Origin: Candidatus Heimdallarchaeota archaeon
GTDB taxonomy: Archaea; Asgardarchaeota; Heimdallarchaeia; JABLTI01
Direction: 5' to 3'
NCBI GenBank assembly: GCA_018238155.1
Contig: JABCTZ010000032.1
Coordinates: forward strand, 277,034-341,033
DNA: 64,000 nt
In this document: in pieces, positions 9,142-17,993 of the stretch
Numbering within the stretch: position 1 is the stretch's first letter
How the letters are laid out: each line of letters opens with the position of its first letter
The notes under the pieces: generated by a model
Told to the model about the DNA's origin: nothing
The model's input: only the letters and a program-made list of their open reading frames with translations
Databases searched by the model: none
Position numbers and translations under genes: made by a program

Positions 9142-9510
9142 CTAACTTTCAACTTTTTCTTCGGTTAAATTCTCAAAAAATGAATCTCGTTCTTCATTAG
9201 ACATGGTTCGGTCTAAATATAACCACACTTTTGATTTCCATCCACAATCTTGACAGACACATACTGGATAGCTATTAAAAATACCCATTTCCTTTATAAA
9301 GTCAATTTCCTTAATACGCAAACTAAAGCACTTAGGACAAATTCTGATATCTGGTCCACCCTTTTGTTTTAATTTATCTAATTCTTCTGCTAAAGCGCCG
9401 ATTTTTACAATATTCTCACTTTTTGCTTCTTCTTCTTCTGTTTTTATTTCTTCTTCCTCAACAACTATTGTTGGTTGATCATTGTATTCTTCTTTTTCTT
9501 CTTCAGACAT
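9142..9510 (-). CDS. Acidic zinc-ribbon protein
   Basis: 122 residues. The first 40 are almost entirely acidic (EEEKEEYNDQP and EEEEIKTEEEEAKSE). A four-cysteine knuckle follows, CPKC near residue 58 and CQDCGW near residue 86, probably binding one zinc. No enzyme motif is visible. The family is not recognised; such small ribbons often act as transcription- or translation-associated adaptors. Confidence 0.65.
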   Translation of the reverse strand: MSEEEKEEYNDQPTIVVEEEEIKTEEEEAKSENIVKIGALAEELDKLKQKGGPDIRICPKCFSLRIKEIDFIKEMGIFNSYPVCVCQDCGWKSKVWLYLDRTMSNEERDSFFENLTEEKVES

Positions 9511-9752
9511 TTTTATTGTACTCCAAAATTGTTTAGAAATAGGGTATAGATTTTTTTATCTTCTCATAATTAAAAAAAATTGCTATTCTGGTGATATTCA
9601 GCAAGAGGTGAATTTCTTTTTTGTCATTTTCAGCCAAAAAGAATCGGCTTTACTTAAACTCTTATTAAATATATATACTGATTAATGTTTTAATTAATTC
9701 TCTGTAAATACAAAATCCTTTTATCATTATTCAAAGTGCTGTTAAACTTGTT

Positions 9753-9782
9753 ACACTATTATGAATGCGCGTATGATAGTGT
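9753..9782. promoter_or_regulatory. 30-bp inverted repeat, possible operator
   Basis: Arms ACACTATTAT and ATGATAGTGT are complementary except for one position, around a GC-containing centre (GCGC). It lies about 40 bp before the TTG start at 9822, in the 311-bp non-coding stretch 9511-9821. That stretch also has an AT-rich TATA-like tract (AAATATATATAC near 9665) and a strong AAAGGAGGT ribosome binding site at 9802-9810. Confidence 0.4.
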
Positions 9783-9821
9783 TTCCTATTCGGATGACTT
9801 TAAAGGAGGTCTCTTACAAGT

Positions 9822-10193
9822 TTGGATAGAAATGGCTTATCAGATATCGAGGTAAAACAGAGGATAGAAAATTATTTGGATAAACGAGGAGTAAAATACC
9901 GGAGAAATGTTCCATTTGGCAATCGTAAAAAACTAAATTATGTCTTTACTAATGATCATGGTGAAACAGTAGGTGTATATTTATTGCTATGGTGGCGACC
10001 AGTAACTTATAGGACAATATTTGATTTAATAGATTGGTCCAATGAGGAAGAAATTCATCGATTAATCTTAGTTTGCAGAATAATGGGGGAAAGGGCTCGA
10101 GAAGTTATGCATAAAGAGCCCAGTAATGTAAGTTATATTTTAGAGTCTCGTTTTAGACGAGATGATTATAATCCGCTGCTTGCAGCTTTTTAG
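9822..10193 (+). CDS. Small basic protein, unknown
   Basis: 123 residues, rich in arginine and aromatic residues (LLWWRPVTYRTIFDLIDW), with no membrane helix. The N-terminal half (YLDKRGVKYRRNVPFGNRKKLNYVFTNDHGE) vaguely resembles the start of restriction-endonuclease-like folds, but I see no full PD-ExK motif and make no assignment. The start is TTG, supported by a near-perfect AAAGGAGGT 11 nt upstream. Confidence 0.65.
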   Translation: MDRNGLSDIEVKQRIENYLDKRGVKYRRNVPFGNRKKLNYVFTNDHGETVGVYLLLWWRPVTYRTIFDLIDWSNEEEIHRLILVCRIMGERAREVMHKEPSNVSYILESRFRRDDYNPLLAAF

Positions 10194-10195
10194 CT

Positions 10196-10230
10196 AGTGA
10201 GGGTAAATCCTCTCTGCTATCACTTTTTTT
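10196..10230 (+). terminator. Hairpin plus T-run terminator
   Basis: AGTGA...TCACT outer arms with an inner GAGG/CCTC pair, followed by a run of seven T (10224-10230). It starts directly after the stop of the upstream gene, in the convergent gap before the winged-helix gene. Confidence 0.5.
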
Positions 10231-10273
10231 CTTCTCTGATAGATTACTCGAGTTTAGATTGATTTTTGTCAGA

Positions 10274-10753
10274 TTAGTCAAATAGTCTTCGAATAAGTTT
10301 TACTTTTTGGTTTTCATCGTTATAAGTTACAAGACCATTATTTCTCAGATCAAATATGGTTCTTAAAGTTGCTGCAGGTTGAATTCCACTTGCTTTTGAA
10401 AGTTCATCTTTTGTCATGAGCTTCTTTTTGCCATGTAAGAGTGTGAGCATTCTGATATGTGCGTTTCCATCTAGAACCTGTTCAGTCAGTATGACATAGA
10501 GTTTCATTACTTCTTGTAAGTCTATTTCTACATCTGCTCTTCCCTTCAAGTCCTCATAAACACTTGAGAGATTCATCATTTCTTCTTCCATTTCCTTCAA
10601 TTTCTGTGCAGAAGATTCCTTTTCTTTATCAAACTCTTCTGCTGTTTTTTTCAGATCAATCCTTTCTTGATCCTGTTTAGCAATTTTTGCTTCCAATTCT
10701 TGGACATAGTTTTCTATGCTATTAAATGCATTTTGTATTGTATTGTTTGTCAA
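10274..10753 (-). CDS. Coiled-coil winged-helix regulator
   Basis: 159 residues in two parts. Residues 10-75 are a charged coiled coil (ENYVQELEAKIAKQDQERID, KEKESSAQKLKEMEEEMMN). Residues about 85-155 look like a winged helix-turn-helix: MLTLLHGKKKLMTKDELSKAS, then PAATLRTIFDLRNNGLVTYN. The coiled coil should dimerise the protein. Target genes are unknown; it lies divergently from rpoK. The start is an ATG or a nearby codon preceded by AAGGTGAATATAT. Confidence 0.65.
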   Translation of the reverse strand: MTNNTIQNAFNSIENYVQELEAKIAKQDQERIDLKKTAEEFDKEKESSAQKLKEMEEEMMNLSSVYEDLKGRADVEIDLQEVMKLYVILTEQVLDGNAHIRMLTLLHGKKKLMTKDELSKASGIQPAATLRTIFDLRNNGLVTYNDENQKVKLIRRLFD

Positions 10754-10954
10754 AATATATTCACCTTAAGATACAAAGATATTTTTACTTAAATATTCTC
10801 CGTATTTTAATGTAACAATACTAAAGAAACAATCATTGTTTTTATCTTGAAAACAAATAAAGTACCATTTAATAGGTTTTAAAAGCAAATCAATCCGAAA
10901 AACTTTAAAGCAGATTTTAATGCAAGCGTAATTATAACCGTAGAGGGTAATATA

Positions 10955-11239
10955 TTGTCTAACAAAGTTCCTGTCCGAAATGAAATTATTGCCGATGAAG
11001 TCGTTATTGGACCACCTGGTTTAACGAGATTCGAAAAGGCTCGCATTATGGGTGCAAGAGGACTACAAATTTCTTTGGGTGCACCAATCTTAGTAAAAAT
11101 TAAGAAAGATCTTTCAGACCCTATTCTAATTGCTGAAGTAGAATTATATAAGAATGTTTTACCTTTAACAATTTCCAGGTTACTTCCTGATGGAAAATAT
11201 CAAAATATTCCATTGAGTTGGTTGTTGAAAGGTAAATAA
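10955..11239 (+). CDS. rpoK: DNA-directed RNA polymerase subunit K (Rpb6)
   Basis: The Rpb6/RpoK/omega signature is intact: [22 protein letters not shown], then the [22 protein letters not shown] block. It is a core RNA polymerase assembly subunit. At 94 residues it has only a short N-terminal extension. The start is TTG 10955 with GAGGG about 8 nt upstream. A TATA-like AACTTTAAAGC lies near 10900. Confidence 0.93.
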   Translation: MSNKVPVRNEIIADEVVIGPPGLTRFEKARIMGARGLQISLGAPILVKIKKDLSDPILIAEVELYKNVLPLTISRLLPDGKYQNIPLSWLLKGK

Positions 11240-11265
11240 CTCTTACATTCTTTTTTTAAATTTTT

Positions 11266-12633
11266 CTAATTTTCGATGTTAAATGAATCTCCAGCTTTAG
11301 GGATATAGGAAGTCTTCTTTCTATCGAATTCTTTTTGTACAGATTGTGCTGCTTCTTCAACACAATGAACAAAGATGTACTTGTCACTATTTATAGCTTT
11401 TAGCATTTTGATAAGTTCATTTCTTTGAGCATGTCCAGAGAATTGGAATTGCCTTACTTTTGCTTTTATTTCAATTTTGGTTCCTTGACCTTTTCGATTT
11501 CTTGACCAATTGAATAACTGAATATTGCGTTCACCATCAACGATTGACCTACCAATTGTTCCCTCAACTTGATACCCAGATATTGCTATAAGATTTTCAG
11601 GTTTAGTTGCACCATGTAAAAGGTATGAATGCATGGGTCCGCCTTCAAGCATACCTGAGGTTGAGAGAATAATATTTGGTTTCTTTTCAGTTACGATCAT
11701 TTTTCTGAATGTATCTAAATTATCTGCAATATTACGATTCATTGGTATAAAATTTCGTAAATCAAAGGGAACTTCAATTCTATGATCCTTGCACCAATTC
11801 ATTATTTTTTTAGAAACCCAATACTCCGTGAAATAGCTGCGATAGATTTGATTCATTTTCAAGAGCATTCCGTCCATATAGATCTTGAAATTACTACCGA
11901 TAAACTCTCGAGCAAGAATCGCTTCAATTTCTTGTCCTCTCCCTAAAGCAAAAGTTGGGATAATGGTTATACCACTATTTCTTCTTGTATTATAAATGGC
12001 ATCCACAATTGCTAGATTTGGTTTCTCTCTATTTGGAAGGTCTCTCAAACCGTTTGTTGCTTCTGAGATAACTACTGAAATATCCTCAAGTTGCGGATAT
12101 TTATTTGAATCATGATAAGGAGTTGCGAATGTATTAATATCTCCAGTATAAAAAATAAGTTGCCCTTTCCAATTAAGTAAAATGCTTGCAGAACCCAATA
12201 TATGTCCTGCATCAAAAAACGTGGCTGTAACACCATCAGCGATTTTGAACGATCTATCATAATAATGAGTACTAATTTGATACAAGGTATCATACATATT
12301 GTCTTCTGTCCAATGTCTATCACCTTCGATTTTAAGGTGATCCCTCCATAAAACAGCACAAATATCTTTCGTAGGGTGAGTCATATGAATGGTACCTTTA
12401 TAGCCTAACCTAACTAATTTTGGAATATAACCTGAATGATCAAAATGAGCATGGGATAGTATTACTCCATGTAAATCTTTTGCAATTTCATCTATTCCTT
12501 CGGGGGGGATCGTAGGTTGTTTTGGACGTATTTTTAAACCACAATCTAATAATATTCTTGTATCTTTGTCTTCAATGAGGACAGCACTTCGACCAATTTC
12601 TTTCGCCGCACCATAAACTGTTATTTTTACCAA
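11266..12633 (-). CDS. Metallo-beta-lactamase/beta-CASP ribonuclease
   Basis: Beta-CASP family RNA nuclease of the CPSF73/RNase J superfamily. The zinc motif is SHAHFDHSGY, with further metal ligands in DAGHILGSAS and YTGDIN. The beta-CASP domain follows (PTFALGRGQE, STSGMLEGGP) and the late histidine motif is FSGHAQRNEL. There are no N-terminal KH domains, unlike the archaeal aCPSF1 type, so it is probably an aCPSF2-like RNA-processing enzyme. TTG start at 12633; convergent with rpoK. Confidence 0.88.
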   Translation of the reverse strand: MVKITVYGAAKEIGRSAVLIEDKDTRILLDCGLKIRPKQPTIPPEGIDEIAKDLHGVILSHAHFDHSGYIPKLVRLGYKGTIHMTHPTKDICAVLWRDHLKIEGDRHWTEDNMYDTLYQISTHYYDRSFKIADGVTATFFDAGHILGSASILLNWKGQLIFYTGDINTFATPYHDSNKYPQLEDISVVISEATNGLRDLPNREKPNLAIVDAIYNTRRNSGITIIPTFALGRGQEIEAILAREFIGSNFKIYMDGMLLKMNQIYRSYFTEYWVSKKIMNWCKDHRIEVPFDLRNFIPMNRNIADNLDTFRKMIVTEKKPNIILSTSGMLEGGPMHSYLLHGATKPENLIAISGYQVEGTIGRSIVDGERNIQLFNWSRNRKGQGTKIEIKAKVRQFQFSGHAQRNELIKMLKAINSDKYIFVHCVEEAAQSVQKEFDRKKTSYIPKAGDSFNIEN

Positions 12634-12906
12634 TAAATTTTCACAACCAATAATAAATTTAGAATTTCATTTGGGAATGCTCTTGTTGAAATACATTATG
12701 CAATAAATCTTCCGATACCATTTTTAAATAATCCTCAATAGTATTTTATTCTTCTTGTTGCAAAAATAGCTAATATTCTTAATAATGAAAGGTTTATTTT
12801 TAGAAAGCACCAATAATATACTGATAGACCATGTTTAAATAACGGTTTGATGATTTGATATACATTCCAAAACAAATATGCTGAAAAAATAATTGAGGTT
12901 GTTTCT

Positions 12907-13599
12907 TTGAGTGATAATGAAAAAATAAATGATGCTTACCAGAATTTTGCCGAAGGTTTAGAAGAAGTTGAAAAAGAAGACAAAGAGAAGAGAAAAGAAG
13001 TATTGAAGAAAGGTATTATGGATCTTGAGCAAGAATTTCGTGATGAGATTAAAGGCACACATGCTGTTGATGCACGAATTGTTAAGCTTCGAAAAGAAGC
13101 TGATATGCCTGAATTGATTGGTGTTGGAGATCGTGTCCAAAAGAGTCGATTTAAAGATAAAAGTAAATACGAACAGTTTCTTGCTAAGGAAATATTGGAA
13201 GTAGGTATAGATGAGAGTAGACGTTATGGAGGAATAATGACCTTCCAAGAATTTTGCCTTCGTTTTGTTGAAATGAGACCCAACTGGGAAGCTCCTCCTA
13301 AGGAAATTAGAAAAGCACTAGAATATCTCGCTGAAGCAGGACTCATTCCTAAATTGTATAAAATGAAGAATAAAGATAATCTGATTACCTTTAAACCAGT
13401 TGAATTACATGATGATGTCAAAACTATTCTCAATGTCGCATCAACTATTGGCACAACAAATGTCACAGAAATTGTGACATTACTAGGTTGGAAGAAAGAA
13501 CGCGTAGAATTGATGTTAAGAAATTTATCTGAACAAGAAATGGCCTATTATGATAAAAAGGACGATGTCTATTTCTTTCCATGTTTGAAAAAGAAATGA
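12907..13599 (+). CDS. ESCRT-II EAP30-domain protein (Vps22/Vps36-like)
   Basis: Matches the EAP30 fold of ESCRT-II subunits. There is an N-terminal charged helix, then helix-and-winged-helix repeats with EILEVGIDESRRYGGIMTFQE, IRKALEYLAEAGLIPKLYK, LGWKKERVELMLRNLSEQEM and the family ending YFFPCL (compare eukaryotic YWFPSL). In eukaryotes ESCRT-II links ubiquitinated cargo or membrane to ESCRT-III. Residues 20-50 form a highly charged coiled coil. No Vps25, ESCRT-III or Vps4 gene is adjacent. TTG start with GAGGTTGTTTC upstream; a TATA-like TGTTTAAATA lies near 12833. Confidence 0.8.
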   Translation: MSDNEKINDAYQNFAEGLEEVEKEDKEKRKEVLKKGIMDLEQEFRDEIKGTHAVDARIVKLRKEADMPELIGVGDRVQKSRFKDKSKYEQFLAKEILEVGIDESRRYGGIMTFQEFCLRFVEMRPNWEAPPKEIRKALEYLAEAGLIPKLYKMKNKDNLITFKPVELHDDVKTILNVASTIGTTNVTEIVTLLGWKKERVELMLRNLSEQEMAYYDKKDDVYFFPCLKKK

Positions 13600-13684
13600 T
13601 AAAGCCATTTTCTTTTCAATTCTTCAAAAAGAATTATAAGTTATCTTTTTTTGTTTTCTTTAAGCCAAAGTTGGTTGTGTATAA

Positions 13685-14917
13685 TTGAAGAAGATTCTTA
13701 TTGTTGACTATATTGTTGGCGGGGGATTCGCAGAAGAAGATCTTCCCCTAGATCGCCTTGCAGAAGGCTATGCGATTTTACGAGCATGTATAGAACATTT
13801 TGCAAAACTCGGTTACAAAATTTCTACTTTAATAGATCAAAGACTCATGCAACATATCAGAATCTCTCCGATACATGATTTCATTTCTATTGCTACTCAT
13901 GAAGATTTTATTACTGGGTTACAAACTTTAGCTGATAAAGTAGATTATTCAATGACATCTGCACCTGAATCAAAAGGCATTCTAAAAGATCTTTCTTCCA
14001 TCATGGAAAATTCAAAATCTTTGTATCTAGGTAGTAAATCAGAATCAATTGAAATTGCTGCTGATAAAATAAAAACAATGGAAGTTGCAAAGAAATTAGG
14101 TTTGAATGTTCCAGCTACATTTTCTCCTTCTTATAGTGATCCATTTGATAAAATTCAATCTGAAGTTGATATTCTCGGCTTTCCCTTAATCATTAAACCA
14201 ATCGATGGTTGCGGTTGCAAAGGATTAACTAAAGCAACCAATGTGGATGGCTTGCGATTTGGATTACAATCCGCTCATTCAGAAACTAATATGGAGAATT
14301 GTATAGTCCAGGAATTCATCCCCGGAGTGCCTATCAGCGTGAGTATAATTGCAAAAAATAAGAAAGCCTATCCAATTTCAATTAATCACCAAAACATTAG
14401 GTTGGATTCAAAGAACTATTCTGGTAATTATCTCGGTGGAGAAATTCCATTTAACATTCCAGAATATCATGATGAAATTATAGATGCTTCACTGAAATTA
14501 GTAAAAGAATTGGATTTGCAAGGTTGTGTAGGTGTTGACCTTATTGCAGGAGAAGAAGGTGTATTTGTTATCGAAGTAAATCCTCGAATAACTGTACCTT
14601 ATATTGCTCTAAAAGAAATAGCTTCTCAGAATCTTGCTCAAATTTTAATAGATTTAATAGAAAATGACAAAGAAGTTCCCGCTATAACATTTAATGGCTA
14701 TGTATCCTTCTCGAAGATTTCTATTCCATCTTCTGTTAGCAAAAAAGCTAGGTTTGAGCGTGTCACAGGAATCGATGGTGTCCAAGCTCCTCCATTGCCT
14801 ATCGGTAATAATTCTCACACATACTCTTTGATTATGGGTTTTGGATCCACACTTACTCATGCAAGAAAAGATTTACAGAAAGTTAAAAATGAAATTCTAA
14901 AAGGCTTATCCGGATAA
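13685..14917 (+). CDS. mfnD: ATP-grasp ligase, MfnD-like (COG1821)
   Basis: 410-residue ATP-grasp enzyme starting KKILIVDYIVGGG, like the COG1821 group that includes tyramine-L-glutamate ligase MfnD of methanofuran synthesis. The ATP-binding lysine region is GFPLIIKPIDGCGCKG. The metal-binding region is GCVGVDLIAGEEGVFVIEVNPRITVPY. The assignment to methanofuran synthesis is inference from the family plus the formylmethanofuran dehydrogenase genes in this window. Starts with TTG. Confidence 0.68.
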   Translation: MKKILIVDYIVGGGFAEEDLPLDRLAEGYAILRACIEHFAKLGYKISTLIDQRLMQHIRISPIHDFISIATHEDFITGLQTLADKVDYSMTSAPESKGILKDLSSIMENSKSLYLGSKSESIEIAADKIKTMEVAKKLGLNVPATFSPSYSDPFDKIQSEVDILGFPLIIKPIDGCGCKGLTKATNVDGLRFGLQSAHSETNMENCIVQEFIPGVPISVSIIAKNKKAYPISINHQNIRLDSKNYSGNYLGGEIPFNIPEYHDEIIDASLKLVKELDLQGCVGVDLIAGEEGVFVIEVNPRITVPYIALKEIASQNLAQILIDLIENDKEVPAITFNGYVSFSKISIPSSVSKKARFERVTGIDGVQAPPLPIGNNSHTYSLIMGFGSTLTHARKDLQKVKNEILKGLSG

Positions 14918-14973
14918 TCTTTCTGTTTTTCCAAATAAACTTTTACTTTTAAAAAAAATCAGCTAGGAATAGC

Positions 14974-14996
14974 TTGAGTCTCATGTGAGTACTCAA
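14974..14996. terminator. Hairpin between convergent genes
   Basis: TTGAGT-CTCA-TG-TGAG-TACTCAA forms an almost fully paired stem between the ATP-grasp gene (plus) and eS17 (minus), where both transcripts should end. An A/T-rich run (14947-14958) flanks it. Confidence 0.45.
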
Positions 14997-15013
14997 CAAC
15001 GAAATTGAAGGGT

Positions 15014-15253
15014 TTAGTTGGTGCCACTACCAACTGCTAACTTCTCAATGACTTGTACTTTGCCATCCTTAATTTGAACCATAATTGTTGTAACATAACC
15101 TGCGATTCTATTTCGCATACGTTTAGATTGAACATTTGTTAGTTTATTTACAAGCAATTTGTTATGATCAAAGTCAATAGAGAAATGCTGGTGATATTTA
15201 GCAACTAATTCTTTTGATGTTCTTTTGATTTTATCAGATCGAATATTACCCAT
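15014..15253 (-). CDS. rps17e: Ribosomal protein eS17
   Basis: The start MGNIRSDKIKRTSKELVAKY and the central LVNKLTNVQSKRMRNRIAGYVT match archaeal/eukaryotic eS17, a small-subunit protein. The 79-residue length is normal for archaea. ATG 15253 has GGAGG 8 nt upstream; the TTG two codons earlier (15259) is less likely. Confidence 0.93.
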   Translation of the reverse strand: MGNIRSDKIKRTSKELVAKYHQHFSIDFDHNKLLVNKLTNVQSKRMRNRIAGYVTTIMVQIKDGKVQVIEKLAVGSGTN

Positions 15254-15412
15254 GGGCAATCCTCCGTTATATATATTGAATTGCCGAGCTATCCTTTAAT
15301 AAATCTTATCTACTCTCTCTATTTTGAAAATAGGTTCATTATTGCTTCAATTCTATTATCCAAGTGTAAAAATAACTTTAAATAATCTTCTTTTTGGAGT
15401 AAAGTAATTCCT

Positions 15413-15454
15413 AGATGATGGCAAGCCTTTTGAGGACTTTGTCATCTTAAAGTC
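15413..15454 (+). promoter_or_regulatory. Two competing hairpins upstream of a surface-protein gene
   Basis: AGATGA (15413-15418) can pair with TCATCT (15442-15447), and GACTTT (15435-15440) can pair with AAAGTC (15449-15454). The stems interleave, so only one can form at a time, as in attenuators. The pair lies in the 306-bp non-coding region 15254-15559, about 100 nt before the TTG at 15560. No known riboswitch class is recognised. Confidence 0.3.
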
Positions 15455-15559
15455 TATGAAAAGTTTAAAAATAATGATTGAATTGTCCGATTACGGTTTA
15501 ATCAAAGAAAGAACAAATTCGGAAGAATTGACTATAGTCAATAACCTCGGTGAAAGAAA

Positions 15560-17395
15560 TTGAATATTCGCTCAAAGAAACTTATGACATACGCACTTTT
15601 AGTTTTAGTGATACCATTTGTCTCACTACTAACATTAAAGCAACATGATGTTGCAGCTGAAAGTCCAACAATTAGCATTACTGATGTGACCTCTACTCAT
15701 ACGTATCGAATTGATGTCACAGTTGAAATTACTTTATCTGGGTACAATTGGGATTTGTACACCAAAACACTATATTTGTATCTAAATCAATCTGAAGCAA
15801 ATATCCTCATTGATCTTGCGGATGATGAATATAATGGTTATAATTCTTCCAAAATTTTCGGTAGGCAAGATGAAGCAACTTTTGATACTTCCATTCTTTC
15901 GCCAACATTAGCTGATGGCTCAGGTGAAGATTCAGCTAGTTACAATGTAACTGTTGTTGCTCTTACAAATGAGGGTGATCAAAGTGCTATTGTTGTTTGG
16001 AGCGGTGGCTTTATTTTCATTGATACAGAACCACCTAAAGTTACTTTCGATACACCTTCTGTAGGGTACGAAGAAGTTTGGGGGATTTTCCAAATCAAAG
16101 TTAATATTACAGACAAATCAAATTTGAGTCTTGTCCAATTCTTTGTCAATGGTGAAGAGAGGCATAGAATTGAAAATCCTAACCCCTCTCAAACTATGTT
16201 TACTTGGGATTATGAAAGCTACAGAGAAGTTGCAGAAGAACCTCTCATTAAGGTTACCGCCCATGATAATAGTTCTGCTCTGAATTTTGAGGATAATACT
16301 ACAGCAGTAAAAGTTGTAGGTCCTTCATTATATTTAGTGGAATCTGTTCCAAAAATAATCGATTCAAATGAAACTTTGACTTTCAATATAACAATAACAG
16401 ATACAAATAATCCGGAACTTGATCTCGATTATGTTGGATTATTATACTCAATAGATGAAGGCGCCTGGGTTGAGGCAGCATTCAATAATCTAACTGTAGA
16501 TGAAGAAACTCAAGGTAAATTCAATTATACTCTGAACCCATTACCTGTAGGAACAATGATTGAATGGAAAATCTTTGCAAATAATACTGATGGTCAATAT
16601 CATGAATTTAAAAATGAAACTTATCAACCATTTGTAGCAAAATCAGTATTTCCAGATCACATCCTACCAAAAGGTGAAGTGGAATATGAGCCTATAGTAA
16701 CTTACGCTCTAAATGCTACTGTGAAACTAAATGTAACAGAACATAGTGTGGTTAATTTCTGCAATCTAAATTACAGAATTGATATAGAAGACGAATTTGA
16801 AGAACTAGTATTAACCAATACTACAACTGGAGCAGAAAACAACACCTGGTTCTATTTTGAATATAATTTCACAGAAACTTATGATGTATTTACTATTATT
16901 GACTTTTATTTCTGGGTAAATGATAGTGGTGGTAATGAACTTACTTTGGACAATAGTGGTAAATATTACCATATCAAAGTAATGCCTGTAGATATGATTG
17001 CACCTGTGATTAATGTTACACTAGTACCAGAAATAATTGTCTCAGGTCAGAATGTTACCGTTACAGTAACCATTGAAGAAAGCAGTATTTTACTCTCGGT
17101 TCAAGTCTTCTATTACATTAATGGTGAACAGCATGTAGTTGATATGAACTATGTGTCTGGAACAACATATTCTGTAAGCTTTACAATAGAAGCAAGCACT
17201 GGTGATAAAGTAGAAATCTTTGTCAGAGCATATGATGAATACTACAATACAGCAGATTCTGAAGTATACAAATTCGAAATCGAATCAGCAAAATCATTTG
17301 GATCACATTCAAATGCTTGGTTATGGCTATTGCTTATTGCATTGATCATTATCCCATTAGCAATAACATTCGTGTTGCTAAAACCACAGAAATAA
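15560..17395 (+). CDS. Surface protein with signal peptide, Ig-like domains and C-terminal anchor
   Basis: 611 residues. The N-terminal signal peptide contains YALLVLVIPFVSLLTL. Several beta-sandwich (Ig/cadherin-like) modules follow, with recurring Asp-Thr-Glu-Pro-Pro, NVTVTVTIEES and NxS/T sequons. A C-terminal membrane helix (WLWLLLIALIIIPLAITFVLL) and a short basic end close it. It should sit outside the cell membrane and be N-glycosylated. Ligand unknown. TTG start with GGTGAAAG just upstream. Confidence 0.75.
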   Translation: MNIRSKKLMTYALLVLVIPFVSLLTLKQHDVAAESPTISITDVTSTHTYRIDVTVEITLSGYNWDLYTKTLYLYLNQSEANILIDLADDEYNGYNSSKIFGRQDEATFDTSILSPTLADGSGEDSASYNVTVVALTNEGDQSAIVVWSGGFIFIDTEPPKVTFDTPSVGYEEVWGIFQIKVNITDKSNLSLVQFFVNGEERHRIENPNPSQTMFTWDYESYREVAEEPLIKVTAHDNSSALNFEDNTTAVKVVGPSLYLVESVPKIIDSNETLTFNITITDTNNPELDLDYVGLLYSIDEGAWVEAAFNNLTVDEETQGKFNYTLNPLPVGTMIEWKIFANNTDGQYHEFKNETYQPFVAKSVFPDHILPKGEVEYEPIVTYALNATVKLNVTEHSVVNFCNLNYRIDIEDEFEELVLTNTTTGAENNTWFYFEYNFTETYDVFTIIDFYFWVNDSGGNELTLDNSGKYYHIKVMPVDMIAPVINVTLVPEIIVSGQNVTVTVTIEESSILLSVQVFYYINGEQHVVDMNYVSGTTYSVSFTIEASTGDKVEIFVRAYDEYYNTADSEVYKFEIESAKSFGSHSNAWLWLLLIALIIIPLAITFVLLKPQK

Positions 17396-17407
17396 TCAAA
17401 CCATTGA

Positions 17408-17440
17408 TTGAGGGTTACTCCCTCAAAAAAATTCTTTTTT
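17408..17440 (+). terminator. Strong intrinsic terminator
   Basis: Perfect stem TTGAGGG/CCCTCAA with a short loop (17408-17426), followed by an A-run and a T-run (17434-17441). It is placed right after the surface-protein stop. Confidence 0.6.
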
Positions 17441-17515
17441 TACTCTCTGATTGTACCTTTCTCAGAATTTTTATTACCTTAGATTTTCTAATGATAATCT
17501 TTTTCTGAAGACAAA

Positions 17516-17680
17516 TCAAATATTGTTTTTAATTCGACTTTGATTGTTTTTGAGATAAATAGCTAGTGAGTCTATTGCTATAGTTAAAACTACATTGAAT
17601 ACTGCAGCAGTAATGACAATTGATACAATACCATAAATTACACTAACATCAAGTGCCCTTGGAACATATAACACACTCAA
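17516..17680 (-). CDS. Possible small single-pass membrane protein
   Basis: A 54-codon frame from TTG 17680 to TGA 17516. It encodes a hydrophobic core (VSVIYGIVSIVITAAVFNVV) and a basic, polar tail (LKNNQSRIKNN), a plausible small membrane protein. A hairpin of TCAGAA/TTCTGA with inner AGATT/AATCT follows its stop (about 17460-17507). No good ribosome binding site is visible, so it could be a gene remnant. It fills the otherwise empty gap 17396-17786. Confidence 0.35.
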   Translation of the reverse strand: MSVLYVPRALDVSVIYGIVSIVITAAVFNVVLTIAIDSLAIYLKNNQSRIKNNI

Positions 17681-17786
17681 GAATAACTACTAAAACTAAC
17701 CAACTAACTAACTCTCGATAATAATTTAAGTAATACATTGAATAATGTTCTCAGAAACATGTAAGAGAAAATTTGGTGAATTATTT

Positions 17787-17978
17787 ATGCCGGTAATTAT
17801 TGTTGAAGGTCCAATAAAGAGTGTCGAAGAAAAAAGAAAATTGGTTGAATTGCTAACTAAAGCAATGAAAGAAGCCTATGGTTATCCCGAAGAGTTTTCA
17901 CATGTAACTGTGATCATTAATGAGAACAATTCTGATAACATTGGAATTGATGGTAAGCTTTTGGCTGATCTAAGATAG
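17787..17978 (+). CDS. 4-oxalocrotonate tautomerase family protein
   Basis: 63-residue small tautomerase. Translation from ATG 17787 gives MPVIIVEGPIKSVEEKRKLV, placing Pro at position 2 so that it becomes the catalytic N-terminal proline after Met removal. The helix VELLTKAMKEAYGYP and the strand HVTVIINE fit the family. The longer frame from 17745 would bury the proline and is rejected. Substrate unknown. Confidence 0.85.
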   Translation: MPVIIVEGPIKSVEEKRKLVELLTKAMKEAYGYPEEFSHVTVIINENNSDNIGIDGKLLADLR

Positions 17979-17993
17979 AATGAATAGATTTCT

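Noticed and set aside
12850..12895. C/D-box-like sequence (TGATGAT ... CTGA) before the EAP30 gene
   Set aside because: No terminal stem and no C'/D' boxes; likely chance in AT-rich leader DNA.
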